Origin: Thysanoteuthis rhombus
Lineage: Eukaryota; Mollusca; Cephalopoda; Oegopsida; Thysanoteuthidae
DNA: 64,000 nt
NCBI GenBank assembly: GCA_963457665.1
Contig: OY735213.1
Coordinates: forward strand, 50,867,785 to 50,931,784
Direction of reading: 5' to 3'
Each line of letters opens with the position of its first letter. Position 1 is the first letter of the stretch. This document shows, piece by piece, positions 43,735-54,072 of this stretch. Both the position numbers and the translations under genes were made by a program. The notes below the pieces were generated by a model that was given only the letters and a program-made list of their open reading frames with translations, did not search any database and was not told where the DNA came from.

Positions 43735-44105
43735 CAGTCAATAACTGAACAACCATAACGTTAAAATTTGGCGCTATGTAAAAAAAAGTCCATCAAAGAA
43801 TAAATATGGTCGGAATAAATTCTATTCAAGACATCACCAGCATTTTCTATTGGGAAAAGAATCGGAAATAGAGGAAAAAAAACATCCAGAAACATCAATA
43901 AGTCCATCACAATATGGTCCCAAAAAGCCCTCCCCCTAAGAAAAAAATATTTTTAGAAGGGGTCTAATGGAGTACCAATGCCAATTTTCAAGTCTGTTGA
44001 TAAAACAATATGGCCAGGAGTGCTGGAACACACAAACAAATACACATGCACATATAAAAAAAGATAGAACCCTTCACCATCTTTGATGGCTATGGTTATT
44101 CAATG
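43735..44105 (+). repeat. Family B repeat, full length
   Basis: The best single copy. The left end ACTGAACAACCATAACG (43744) and the right end GGCTATGGTTATTCAA (44088-44103) are inverted (TTGAATAACCATAGCC). Between lie CCATCAAAGAATAAATATGG, CATCCAGAAACATC, AGAAGGGGTCTAATGGAGTA, CCAATGCCAATTTTCAAGTC and ATATGGCCAGGAGTGCTGGA. At about 360 bases with no coding capacity, it looks like a MITE. Confidence 0.75.
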
Positions 44106-44557
44106 GTACTGACATGAGTTGGAGATTAGTAAGGATTTTACTCTGTTTTCCTAATGATTTCCTTTTATCTCCATCTTTATTTCTAACAGGAGATCACTGA
44201 AGTAATTTCAATGACTTCTTAAAATATCTAATTAATATGTTGGATAGCAGTTGATGTCCGGTCAGAGGGTGATGGGGGGTAGGTTAGCCAGTTGGCATGG
44301 GCCTACAATTTTGTGGGGCCATACTTCCGAGTTTATAAATCCTTCTAGTTCTTTCATTATGTTCTGTTACTTGTAATTACCTCATGTACCCTACATATAC
44401 ATGTATATACCCATACATGAATCACATTATATTACAATATTACAAAATAACATTACAATATGATATTACAAATAAAAAACAAATAGATAGTATGTTCACT
44501 GCAAAGAAAAATATATATTTACTAGCGTTTACACATGAAAAATGACAGTGTTAATTA
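44106..44557. other. Intergenic, nothing recognised
   Basis: No supported gene or repeat copy. Confidence 0.35.
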
Positions 44558-44700
44558 TGTATGGATCAGTACTGAAGAGCCTAAAGCTATTTCATTAAGT
44601 AATTTATTTTTCTGTTCAAGTTTTTTTTTTTCAAGTCTCAACTCAACTCAAACCGTTTTGATATTCAATCAGACATAAAGAGTTCCTGAACTGAGAAGCA
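44558..44700 (+). repeat. Dispersed repeat G, copy 2
   Basis: GGATCAGTACTGAAGAGCCT, AAAGCTATTTCATTAAGTAA and CTCAACTCAACTCAAACCGT match 36183-36330. It is directly followed by the RTE fragment. Confidence 0.55.
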
Positions 44701-45060
44701 TTCAACATGCACAAGAAAAAATCATGCTCAACATCACATGGAGAGATCATAAGTCAGCACAATATAAAATAGAAAATAGGAGTCCGAACCATCATAGAAT
44801 CCAGTAAAAAACTCAAATGGCAATAGCCTGGTCATGTTGCAAAAATGGCTGGCAACCGATGGACATCACATCTCACAACATCGATCCGCAGAGATCATAT
44901 ATGTAACCAAGACCAGCAGAATACAAGATGGAGAGACAAACTAGTCAAATTCAGAAAGTATATGTTTTGCGACACCCATGATAGAGGGATGTGGCAAATC
45001 CTACGGAAGGTCTATGTCCAACAACGGACGTTAAAAGACTGATGATGATGAGGATGATGT
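44695..45060 (+). mobile_element. RTE-like LINE 3' end
   Basis: The last 365 bases of the RTE family: ACATGCACAAGAAAAAATCA, TCACATGGAGAGATCATAAG, a 65-codon frame (44845-45042: MAGNRWTSHLTTSIRRDHIC ... RWRDKLVKFRKYMFCDTHDR ... WQILRKVYVQQRTLKD), and the tail CTGATGATGATGAGGATGAT. The W..L..VYVQQRTLK end is the normal C-terminus of this family. A severely 5'-truncated insertion. Confidence 0.78.
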
Positions 45061-45524
45061 AATCTTTATCATTACGTCTCAACAGACTCTCATTCTAAAA
45101 CCCTATAATTGTTCGTATTAGCTGTCTTAATCTATTCATATGGACTAATCCATTATAAATTCGAGGCTATACCAGGAATGTGAATACTGCTGATGAACCA
45201 AATAAACAGACAAGCTAACTTGCATATATGCCAATCATTTGTTTAGATAAATCATATGTATTCATCACTATTTACAAGAGTAATGAATGAGCATTTTGAA
45301 ATGGGGCCAACATTTCCCATTTGATATGGGCCCATTACCAGCTCTGCATGACCCTAGATGTGTTCAAAATTACAATAACAAAGACAATCACTCACAAAAT
45401 ATCTGATGATTAATTCTGTAGTACCTCCTCTTAATAATTTGTTTTTCCTAAAAAGGAATTTTACGCAGACATTAGGGTACAAGCAGAAACTGATAGGTCT
45501 CCTTTCAATGAACCCATTCTATTT
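45061..45524. other. Intergenic, nothing recognised
   Basis: The 78-codon frame at 45406 runs into family B and has no recognised motif. Confidence 0.3.
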
Positions 45525-45745
45525 TCTATGGTTTTATAAGAAACTGTCTCCAAAACTGTCCTTTTGGGGGCCTCATTCTGTCAGGTTTATTATATACTAT
45601 ATTTTAGATGTTTTCCAGGGGAAAATGCGATTGATGTCATAAATAGAATTTATTCTGACCATATTTATTCTTGCATGGAATTTTTATTACATGACTTCAA
45701 ATTTTGATGCTGCAGTTTTTCAATTACTGACAATGATGGCAAGTA
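45525..45745 (-). repeat. Family B repeat, terminal half
   Basis: TTTTAGATGTTTTCCAGGGG, AAAATGCGATTGATGTCATA, TCTGACCATATTTATTCTTG and TGATGCTGCAGTTTTTCAAT follow the reverse family B order to its left terminus. Confidence 0.65.
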
Positions 45746-45964
45746 TATTAAATATATGAACAACAGGTCATTTAGATCTCAGTGCAGTTAAAATCCATTA
45801 TTGGCAATTCTACAAGTTATAGATAGAAAAAAGATGTTTTCCTTTTCTTCCAAATCTTTTTGAGTTATCTTTCGGAGAGCAAATCATATGGAAAAAGAAT
45901 CAAAGGACACAACTTGATTTGGCAAACAGCTCCAAAACAAATAAGAGAAAACATCGCACCAAAA

Positions 45965-46392
45965 CTTCTTGTTCATCACCCAATAGAAACTGTCACATGA
46001 CCAATGTCTTTTGGTAGTAGACTGCGTTGGGATGATCAATTTGAAAATTGGAAAATGGGGGTGATCATTGGATAAGTTATTTCTCTTGCCTTTTGCTGTG
46101 TAATGATCAATAAAAACGGTAAGAATTTCCAGAGAACAAGCATAAATGCGACTGAACACAAAATAAAGAACCGATTCAGCATAGACTAACATTTTAAATC
46201 ACACACACACACACACACACACATTCACCCATAAAAAAAATGTATATTTAGGGGAGGGAATTTCAAGAAAACAGAAAAAAGACTTTGACATAATAAGGAG
46301 TAAATGTTGAAATTTTCAGCTCCCAAGCTCCATTGGTGCTGACTTTACAACCTGCCAGCTAGACTTGCTTGAAAACTGGAGAAACCTTTGGA
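45965..46392 (+). repeat. Family A repeat with embedded (CA)n
   Basis: Forward copy from TCATCACCCAATAGAAACTG to TTGAAAACTGGAGAAACCTT. A (CA)n run at 46200-46222 replaces the C-rich block before the CACTAAAAACC position. The 102-codon minus frame at 45884 is a shadow of the repeat. Confidence 0.75.
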
Positions 46393-46771
46393 TTGAGGAG
46401 CTTCCAATGACTTAATGTTAATTGAATAGAGGTCAAAAGATGAAAGTATAGTGCCAACTTTGACATTCGGATGTGAAACATGGAAACTAAATCACTTGAA
46501 TAGAAACTCATATTACCACGAAGAGCGAATGGAGGAACAATGTTAAGAATAATACAAAGAGATAAATAAAGATCAAAATATAAGATTGCTATAATTAAAG
46601 ACAAGAGTGGAGATGAGCTGGACACCAAGCAAGAAGTAAAGACAACAGATGGTGCAAAATGTTTACATGGAATAGTAACCACAATAGAAGACTAGACATA
46701 TAATAGAGATGAGAATGAAAAAGTTTGCAGTCAAGACAAGACATGGTCTAATTTAGCGCATTTATTGTTTT
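46393..46771. other. Intergenic, nothing recognised
   Basis: The 107-codon minus frame at 46359-46682 has hydrophobic stretches (LVSSSSPLLSLIIAILYF) but overlaps the family A end and lacks a conserved motif. I do not call it a gene. Confidence 0.35.
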
Positions 46772-47119
46772 GTGCAACAATCATATAGGAAATAAGAACA
46801 CTAAGATCAAAGTCAAGGACACCAAACTGGAGAAAGTAGAACATTATATATACCTATGTCAATGAATCTCCAGGAGACCTTCAAAAGAAGAAGAAATCAA
46901 GCAAAGAATAACTCTAGGAAGGCAAGCCTTCCATAGAGCAAGCTCAGCCTTCAAAAACAAGCAGGTCCCATTTATCCTAAAAAGAAGGGTATGCAACCAA
47001 TGCATCCTTCTGATAGTTACTTATAGAGCTGAAATATGGAACCTAACCAAGAGACAGACCCACAAACTGAGAACCATGCAACATGCAAATGGAAGAATTA
47101 TGCTCAACCTCACATGGAG
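46772..47119 (+). mobile_element. RTE-like LINE fragment, cut by inverted copy
   Basis: RT C-terminal region: AACACTAAGATCAAAGTCAA, KLEKVEHYIYLCQ-like text (46830), SKEEEIKQRITLGRQAFHRA (46890), KRRVCNQCILLIVTYRAEIW (46981). It stops at TCACATGGAGA (47119), exactly where the inverted segment of the next copy starts, so the second copy may have landed in it. Confidence 0.7.
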
Positions 47120-47808
47120 AAGATGTTTGCTTTTCAATTCTATTAGTTCTTCTCCTGGTCTTCTCATTTCACTAATACCTATGACGTCCCATTTGATGTC
47201 TTTGATTTTGTTTTCTGGATGGGTCAGGTGAAAGTCTGTTGAGAGTGTCCTGACGTTGTAGGTGCTGATGTATAGCATTGTTCTCTTGTTGAGAGTTTTT
47301 GGGTTTTGTTTGGGTTTAAGGATTCTGTTTGGTTTTGTTTGGGTGGTCACTGTTGGGACGCATCGTTCCCACCCAAGGCAATAGATACGGCTGGGCCTTT
47401 TGGGACCATTGGCCCAGCAGGAACAGGTACTATCCTATTGTAGTGTTTGGGTAGTCACATTTGGAGCACATCATCCCCGCCCAAAGCAAGTGATGTGGCT
47501 GGGCCTTTTGGGAACGGCCAGTATAATTTTCATTGTACAAACCATGGGGAGTGTTGGGCCATGCCCTGCCGCACTGGCCCATGATGTGTTCACAGGGGTC
47601 TGGTGGATTAGTCACTGCTGGTGTCATTCAGAGTGGCCTTTGAGCTCCACCGGCTCTTAACACCCACTATCTGCTCCAGGTGAGTAAGCAGATAGGTCCA
47701 GGTGTACATAGCACTGTACAGGGTGAAGGTTAGAGGAAAAAGATTTTGAGTAAAAGATCTGAAAAGTTAACAATTGGAATACATAGAAGGTATTCTTTTT
47801 TTTTTTTT
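47120..47808 (-). mobile_element. Inverted 5' segment of RTE LINE: 5' UTR and APE start
   Basis: On the minus strand, 47350-47121 encodes YISTYNVRTLSTDFHL, KIKDIKWDVIGISEMRRPGE and ELIELKSKHL, the N-terminal APE endonuclease with the catalytic E of SEMR. Upstream (47336-47660) is the 5' UTR with two tandem monomers. The element's normal continuation is not here but on the opposite strand from 47809, so this is an inverted 5' segment. The 109-codon minus frame and the overlapping frames at 47400 and 47430 belong to this region. A T run at 47794-47808 lies at the junction. Confidence 0.75.
47336..47530 (-). repeat. Two tandem RTE 5'-UTR monomers
   Basis: GTTTGGGTGGTCACTGTTGG ... CCCACCCAAGGCAAT ... 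GGCTGGGCCTTTTGGGACCA (47338-47408) recurs as GTTTGGGTAGTCACATTTGG ... CCCGCCCAAAGCAAG ... GGCTGGGCCTTTTGGGAACG (47446-47516), a period of about 110. The copy at 12715-12890 carries one such unit. Tandem 5' units in LINEs can act as promoters; that role is inferred. Confidence 0.65.
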
Positions 47809-48990
47809 AACATTTTCTCTCCAATTAGGGAAGAGAGAAGCTGAAACAGAGTGGAGTAGGCTTTCTCATCAATAAAGACCTCAAAGACAATGTGGTAGGC
47901 TTCAAAACTATTTCAGACCGCATGGCTAGTGTCACCATACAACTCTCAAAGAGGTACAAGTTCAATGTCATTCAAGTCTATGCTCCCATTTTGCAATCAA
48001 CCAAAGAAAAAATAAACAACTTCTATGATGACTTGAACTCCCTATTACAAGATACCAAAAGATACTTCAATGTCAACATGGGAGATTTCAACACACAAGT
48101 AGGACAAGGAAATGAAAAGAAGAGCCCAACCATGAAACCAAAAACGAAATAGAATACATTTTAACGGACAAAAAACATACCATCAAGGCATTCCAAATCC
48201 TAAACCAAGTGAATGTAGGGAGCGACCATAGAATGGTAAGATGTAAAATGCAAATGAACAAGTAAAGAATGTAGGAAAATGTTCCATACTAGACCGCAGC
48301 CACCAAACGTACCAAATGAACTCGCCCCAGCCTTCAAGCTAGAATTGAAAAACAGATTTGATATCCTTACTGACAAAAAAGACACGAATGTCAACGAATT
48401 CCACAACAAAATAACAACCTCTCTATTAGAAGCAGCCAATATGTTCAAATCAAGAAACACAGCAACCAATTGCAAAATCTCAAATGAAACCAGGAAACTG
48501 ATTGAAAATCTCAAACCACCAATGACCACAAGGGAGAAAATAGAAGAAATCGAACTGAACAAAACAATAAAGAAGAAACTAAGAGAAGACAAAAGAAGGT
48601 ATAAGGCAGCCATCATCAAGACCGACCTCAAAAAACATTGAGGATTTAAAGCGATAGACAAAGCTCTCAGTACAGGAAAGAAACAGATAACTAGCATTCT
48701 CAAAGCAAACGGAGACCTAACAACAGATAGAGACAGAATAGTTGAACGCGCTCAAGTATTTTACCAGGAACTCTACTCTTCAAAACACAGACGATACAAC
48801 AGCAATGACCAGAATACACAAGATGCCGACAATCAGTTCAAAGACTTCCCCGAAGTTACACCATGGGAAGCAAAGCAAGCCATCAAACAAACAAAAAAAG
48901 GATAAGCCCCTTGACTAGATAACATCACCATCGATCTACTCAAAAAAGCTGGTAACAGAGTCAACAGAAAGCTAGCTATTCCATTCAACT
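47809..48990 (+). mobile_element. RTE LINE, APE middle to RT start
   Basis: Continues the element in plus orientation: VGFLINKDLKDNVVGFKTIS (47855), IQVYAPILQSTKEKINNFYD (47964), MGDFNTQVGQGN (48078, the G-D-F-N motif of the APE fold), IEYILTDKK...VNVGSDHRM with the terminal S-D-H (48150-48236). The linker frame 48279-48641 (120 codons: FHTRPQPPNVPNELAP ... LREDKRRYKAAIIKTDLKKH) follows, then RT N-terminus ITSILKANGDLTTDRDRIVE, FYQELYSS and PGLDNITIDLLKKAGN (48690-48960). It stops at KLAIPFNLCL. Only a few stops occur, so it is the best-preserved APE and linker in the window. The 167-codon minus frame at 48200 is its shadow. Confidence 0.85.
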
Positions 48991-48995
48991 TGTGT

Positions 48996-49165
48996 CTAGG
49001 TTTTTACTGCTATTTTCCTGCAAGTTTAGCCAATTTTTAGATAAATGTCATCTTTTTAGCTATCAAAATGTCCATAAAATGGCTAGAAGTGTTTTTAGTA
49101 TGTTTTGGCAATCTTTGATGCTTTTTTCAAGGTTGATATAATACAAAAAATATACTGGTTAGCAC
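48996..49165. mobile_element. Family D MITE, partial
   Basis: TTTAGCCAATTTTTAGATAA, TCAAAATGTCCATAAAATGG, CTAGAAGTGTTTTTAGT and TTTTTTCAAGGTTGATAT match 37455-37710. Neither CAGTGTTGCC-like terminus is preserved. Confidence 0.55.
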
Positions 49166-49179
49166 AGACATGGTCAACA

Positions 49180-49232
49180 CGGAAAGAGCTAAGGAAGGCC
49201 TTTGTCCAGCAGTGGACCCATGATGGCTGATG
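49180..49232 (+). mobile_element. LINE 3' tail, third family
   Basis: GGAAGGCCTTTGTCCAGCAG, TGGACCCATGATGGCTGATG, ATGATGAT is the 3' end of the family also seen in reverse at 59775 and 63691 (FVQQWT-type C-terminus then a GAT tail). Confidence 0.6.
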
Positions 49233-50059
49233 ATGATGATATTTTCGAAATATTTTTGCACCAATGAAAAGAATGCATATACATACTTATCTCATAAGAT
49301 ATTATGAATTCATATTTCATTTTTTCTTAAGATAAATAGTTTGAAAAAGATTCTACATGTAAATACTGTCAATATTGAAAATTGTCTTTCCCTTTTCCAA
49401 GTAGAAGAAATAAGATTTACTCACATGTGAAATGTTTTTTGATGTGTCTACACATCTCTATTAAGCACTATTTGGTCAGTCTGTCAGTCAGTTCCACTTA
49501 CGTTAAACATCAAAAATAGGAAGGAAGGAAGGAAAGAAGAGGTTTGATGTCATTAAAAGGCATAACCTCATTGAGTGGTATGATGAATTGAAAAAAATCT
49601 ATTCTGATCATTCCCCCCCCCCTGCTGATTATGTCATAATAGGGGAGAAAAGCCAAAAACAGCCATTTACAATTTTTACTGAAAATAATACCTGCAGAAT
49701 ATTTCATACTGCAATATTTTACAAGTATGAGAATCAACTGAATCAAAGAAAGACAACTTGCTCTTCTTCCTTCTCCTTCTGCTACTACTATCTTGGATGG
49801 TGGACGCTTTGTTGAACATCTGGTTCTTGTTTATCAAAGTCAAGAAAAAAAAAGATTTTGAAAATGTTATTCAGTTGTGTAGCTAGCAAATTTAGACTAG
49901 TCATGAGATTCATACAGATATCAGCATTTTAAGCTACTGCTATAACTACAATCTGATTGGAAAATTTTAAATCAACGCCACGTATATATGCTGCTTTTTA
50001 TTTACCTTTATTGAAATACTATCAGTATGGTTTGAATCATAAATTCATATTTTTTTTTG
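49233..50059. other. Intergenic, nothing recognised
   Basis: Overlapping opposite frames of 78 and 75 codons near 49510-49815 are incidental. GGAA repeats occur at 49519-49535. Confidence 0.35.
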
Positions 50060-50165
50060 AAACATGGGTATAAACTAAGGGACCAATTAGTCTTGACCTT
50101 TTGAAATGAAAGCCAATTTAGAGGGTGAATTTTCAAAAAACAACAACAGACATGTTCCCTACTAA
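50060..50165 (+). repeat. Family A repeat, weak fragment
   Basis: ATAAACTAAGGGACCAATTA, TTTAGAGGGTGAATTTTCAA and AAAACAACAACAGACATGTT follow the middle of family A, with a large deletion. Confidence 0.45.
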
Positions 50166-50574
50166 TTGAGAAGAGTGTGAGTGCCGAAGTTCAAGTTTCT
50201 GCTATGAACAGTAAGGGCTGGGCAGAGTCTAAATAAGGGTGCTGAATATATACATATACTATTTGAGCAGGTACTATAGTAGGTTTTAAAAGTACTAGAT
50301 ATTCTGTTAAGTAGTTTGATGAGTAGTTCATTATAAATTTATATTAGATTAAAATTAGAATCTTGAAACTAAAAACTACTCTGAGAATGCATGCCTCTCC
50401 CAATGCAGTATATTGATTAAAGACTGAATGAAAATTTACAAAATTAAAAAACAAGGAAGAGAAATTTGAATGAACAAATAAAGAGTCACTTCCCTGGAAA
50501 TTTTAATCTACCCTTTTATTAACTGTTTGCTTTTAACCTCTTTTCCCCGTAGAATAATATAAATACCTCTCAAT

Positions 50575-50700
50575 TGAAAACAAATTCCTGGATCAGCCCC
50601 TAAGTATAATCAATTATACTGTAGCACATGCCCAACTTCCCCGCTAAAATTTCATTGATATTCATCGAGATCTTCTAGAGATATTGTGTGGATAAACAGA
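50575..50700 (-). repeat. Family T unit
   Basis: AAATTCCTGGATCAGCCCCT, ACATGCCCAACTTCCCCGCT, AAAATTTCATTGATATTCAT and CTTCTAGAGATATTGTGTGG follow a reverse T unit of 29655-30590. It is followed by a GATAGACA-rich stretch. Confidence 0.55.
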
Positions 50701-50929
50701 TTGATACATTGACAGATAAACAGATAGACACAAGTGAATACAGACAATATACCTCTTCCAAGTTTGTTGGCAAAGATAGACAAAAAGGTTAACATTTATG
50801 TTTTATTTCATCTTAAAGCATTGAATTTTTGAAAGATCTTTTATTCTATAAGATCATTTAAAAATTCTGTCAATAGGTTTTAGGAGGGTCAGTAACATTC
50901 AAAGAGTTTTCAAAACCATTGAACTAATT

Positions 50930-50995
50930 GTTGTTGTTTATGTTGTTAACATAAAGTTTCAACCAATTCATTCTGCAACCTTCTTCAGACGTACT
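50930..50995 (-). repeat. Family Z repeat, copy 3
   Basis: On the minus strand CGTCTGAAGAAGGTTGCAGA, ATGAATTGGTTGAAACTTTA and TGTTAACAACATAAACAACA match 51301-51390 in order. Confidence 0.55.
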
Positions 50996-51036
50996 ATCTG
51001 AATGTTATTACAGTGAACAGAAAATTTTCATTTCAT

Positions 51037-51245
51037 ACCATTGGAGAAAAAATTTTATCTTATTCTATTGGAGAAAAAATATCATTTCATACTATTGGAG
51101 AAAAAATATCATTTCATACTATTGGAGAAAAAATATCATTTCATACTATTGGAGAAAAAATTTAATTCTCTGTTATTGGAAGAAATATTTTATTTCATTT
51201 CAGTGGAGAAAGAAAAAATATTTTAGGCTATTGAAGAGAAAGTTT
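51037..51245. repeat. 27-bp minisatellite
   Basis: Seven or so units of TATTGGAGAAAAAATATCAT plus TTCATAC. The central three are nearly identical and the outer ones diverge. Because 27 is divisible by three the plus strand reads as a nonapeptide repeat LLEKKYHFI (61-codon frame at 51041). It has no flanking signals of a gene, so coding is not supported. Confidence 0.85.
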
Positions 51246-51300
51246 TATTTTATGCTATTCGAAAAGAGATTTTTCAACTGACCACCATTACACCTGGATA

Positions 51301-51390
51301 GTACACCTGAAGAAAGCCATAGAATGGATCAGCCAAAACGCTGTGTTAATAACATGAACAACGAGAAGGAGTTCAGTAGTCTGAAAAACT
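51301..51390 (+). repeat. Family Z repeat, copy 4
   Basis: CACCTGAAGAAAGCCATAGA, ATGGATCAGCCAAAACGCTG, TGTTAATAACATGAACAACG and AGTAGTCTGA. The phrase AGCCATAGAATGG... can fold locally (CCAT with ATGG). CTGAAGA fits the CTGANGA hammerhead core, but the following GAAA is AAAA here, so ribozyme function is not supported by this copy. Confidence 0.55.
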
Positions 51391-53627
51391 GAAGATTAAA
51401 GATTCTCTAATAAATCTGCCTTATTTTTAATTAGCAGTGCAAATGCAGGTAACGCAACCTGAAAAAGTCCACAAATTAACTATTCTTTGATGTTAGAACT
51501 CTATATTGAAAGAAGAGTTCAAACAGATATCATCTTTCTGAAGGTTTCTAATTTTTCTTTCTATCTTACACTACCAAATCATAATCATAATTAATTAAAG
51601 TATAAAGATTTTCCCTGGATATTATAATCAATGTATCAACTTATAATGCTGGGATGCTTGATCTAAGAAGGATGACAAAGGATTACTCAGAGATAAGAGC
51701 TGGCACGTGGCTTTATCCATAAGACCATGACCAAAGTGCTTGGAAGTATTTATCCTTTAATGGTCGCCTTATTAGAGAGATGTTTCAAAAGGACACCACT
51801 TACTCAACTACAACATAACACAACTAAAAAAAAAAACAAACTGAAAATTGCCCAGTTCAATAGGTACTGTCTCAGTGCATTATTACTACTTAAATCATCT
51901 TATTATTCATCAACTGACAAGGGAGTCATTCTTCATATATCTAAGGGAAGTAATTCTGCTTGAAATTGAATTTGGATTAAATTATGGGTTGGGACAGTGG
52001 TTTTGAAAACTGGAGTTCAACAAATGATTCTTGCGGGTTTAGCAGCAGTATTCCCTCTTCAGCATTTTGTGGCAGAGAAACGAAATCATCGCTCATACAG
52101 CTACCAAGAAACATAATTATTGTAAAGAGATATGTACCATGTATTAGAATTCAAATAGATGTAATCCATTTTAAATAGATATGATTTTAAAGGATAGAAA
52201 TTACCTTTTCTCGTAATTCACTGATTAGTCTAAAAACTAAATGCTAAAAATAGGGGCCCGCCAGAATATTTTGTTCATAAAAGGGGTCTTTGTGTTTTCA
52301 AAGTTCTAAATAAATATATATATTTGTTCATATAAAAAAGTTTGAATTTTCGTTCAAATTTTGTTTGTTCAAATAAAATGAATCACCAAAGGAGGTATTT
52401 TTCAAGTTTTTCATAATTTTATTACCTTCCACAATAGTTGATGAATAATGAAAATGAAAAACACTAAAAGTAATGGTTATCATGTCGGTGATAAGTCTAC
52501 AAGAATCTTGATTTATCTGACTGGAGTAGACTTTCAAATAAAAAGTATTTGACCTAAGCACAAAAAAAAAGAAAGCCTATAAGTTTTTTTTTTAAATAAA
52601 TCAATCAAAAGAACAGTAATCAGAAAAATCTTTAAATTATCAAAAATCAATAATAAGATTTCGAAACTTTAAGAGGTATGTAAATTTTGATATTGAATAA
52701 GAATCCAATGCAATATTTGTAATCCAAATGAAATAACCCAGTGATTCCATGGAATCCCTAGGGATTTAGAGAAATCTCAGAACATTCAGAAATTTCATGG
52801 AATCTGTAGTTTCACAATCAGTGTAGTAATAATTACCAAGCTAAAAGTAATGAATTTGACTCTCACTGGCGTCAATCTCAGCTGTGTATTCACTCTAAAT
52901 ACTGAAGCAGAAGGTAATTGATATTTTCCAAGTTCAGTTTAGTTTGACACAAGGCCACAGTAATCGTGCACCCATTAAGGATCAAACTCATTACAGTATT
53001 AATGGTCCACATCACAAAGTTGTTAGCCATTACTTCACTAACTATAAAACTAGAGATTTCAAGGAACCGCTGAATCAAAATCAATTGTTTCACAATTTCA
53101 CCGACATAAAGATAAATTAAAAATACCTGATTTCATGAACAGACATCTACAAGAGTCCGAGCATCAGCAGTTAAAATAATTTGGTTTATTGCGAATCGTA
53201 TTTGTGGTTATCAATTTTTTTTTTCCTTCTGCCATATAACTTCCTTTACATGATTTTCTTCTCTGGCTCAACTTTCTTTATCTAAATCCTGTTTTTTGGT
53301 TTACATCCTGTTTTTATGCCAGATTGATTTACGCCAACTGACAATCATGGTTCTGTACACATTAACTCTAGTTTCATGGTCCCATGAGCATTAACTCTAG
53401 TTTATCCAGTAAAACCTTTAATCCGACAAATAGCTTTAATCTGCCCCCTGCCAATCTGGCAACCCCTTTGAAAAACAAAAAAACAAAAATTGATTTCTAT
53501 GGTTCTAGAGAACCACTACCAAAATTCACTGTCTTGACGACAGTCACTGGTTATTCATTGTGGTTAGGATTCATTTTTAGCAGCATGCAGTTCTCCTAAA
53601 AGAATTTTTTTTTTTACTTTCAATTTT
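51391..53627. other. Long AT-rich stretch, nothing recognised
   Basis: About 2.2 kb with open frames of 60-78 codons only (51727, 51984, 52328 minus, 52890 minus, 53384), none with a recognised motif. Confidence 0.4.
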
Positions 53628-54072
53628 CATCATCATTAACATCCATTGTTGGACATAGACCTTCCCCAGACCTCTCTCTCATGGATGTCACACAGCCAGT
53701 ACTTTTGGAACCTAACTAATTTTGTCATGCCACCTCATATTTTGTTATCTAGAGTTTCATATATGATCTCTGGGGATCCATGTTGTAGATCATAAAGTCT
53801 AGCGATTGCCTATCATTTCTGCATTGTGACCAGTCCATTGCCATTTGAGTTTTCTAATGAATTCTATGATATCTCTGACTCCTATTTTTCCTCTAATATA
53901 CTGTGCTGTCTTGTGATCTCTCCATGTGATGTTGAGCATGATTCTCTCCCGTCCATGTTGCATGGTTCTCAGTTTGAAGGTCAATCTTTTGGTTAGCTTC
54001 CATGCTTCAGCTCCATAAGTGACTATTGGAATGCATTTGTTGTATACCCTTCTTTTCAGCACTAATGGGTAG
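53628..54072 (-). mobile_element. 5'-truncated RTE-like LINE
   Basis: On the minus strand the 133-codon frame (54200-53799) enters the element at VLKRRVYNKCIP and continues IVTYGAEAWKLTKRLTFKLR, MQHGRERIMLNITWRDHKTA, QYIRGKIGVRDIIEFIRKLK and WQWTGHNAEM. The 3' end reads CTGGGGAAGGTCTATGTCCA then TTAATGATGATGAAAA at 53628. The frame's first 45 residues lie outside the homologous part and may be flanking sequence. Confidence 0.8.

Noticed and set aside
46359..46682. 107-codon minus frame with a hydrophobic stretch
   Set aside because: It overlaps the end of family A, has no conserved motif, and hydrophobic frames are common opposite A-rich DNA.
47794..47827. Polypyrimidine tract then TTAG resembling a 3' splice site before the LINE frame
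   Set aside because: It lies at the inversion junction of the RTE copy, and the downstream text is explained as element sequence; no exon is implied.
48200..48703. 167-codon minus-strand open frame, the longest in the window
   Set aside because: It is the exact antisense of the RTE endonuclease end and linker (48279-48641 plus); its hydrophobic composition is a by-product of the lysine-rich sense strand.
51307..51345. Hammerhead ribozyme in family Z (CTGAAGA ... AAAAC)
   Set aside because: The required GAAA is not present in this copy and extra bases separate the local stem from it, so only a loose likeness remains.
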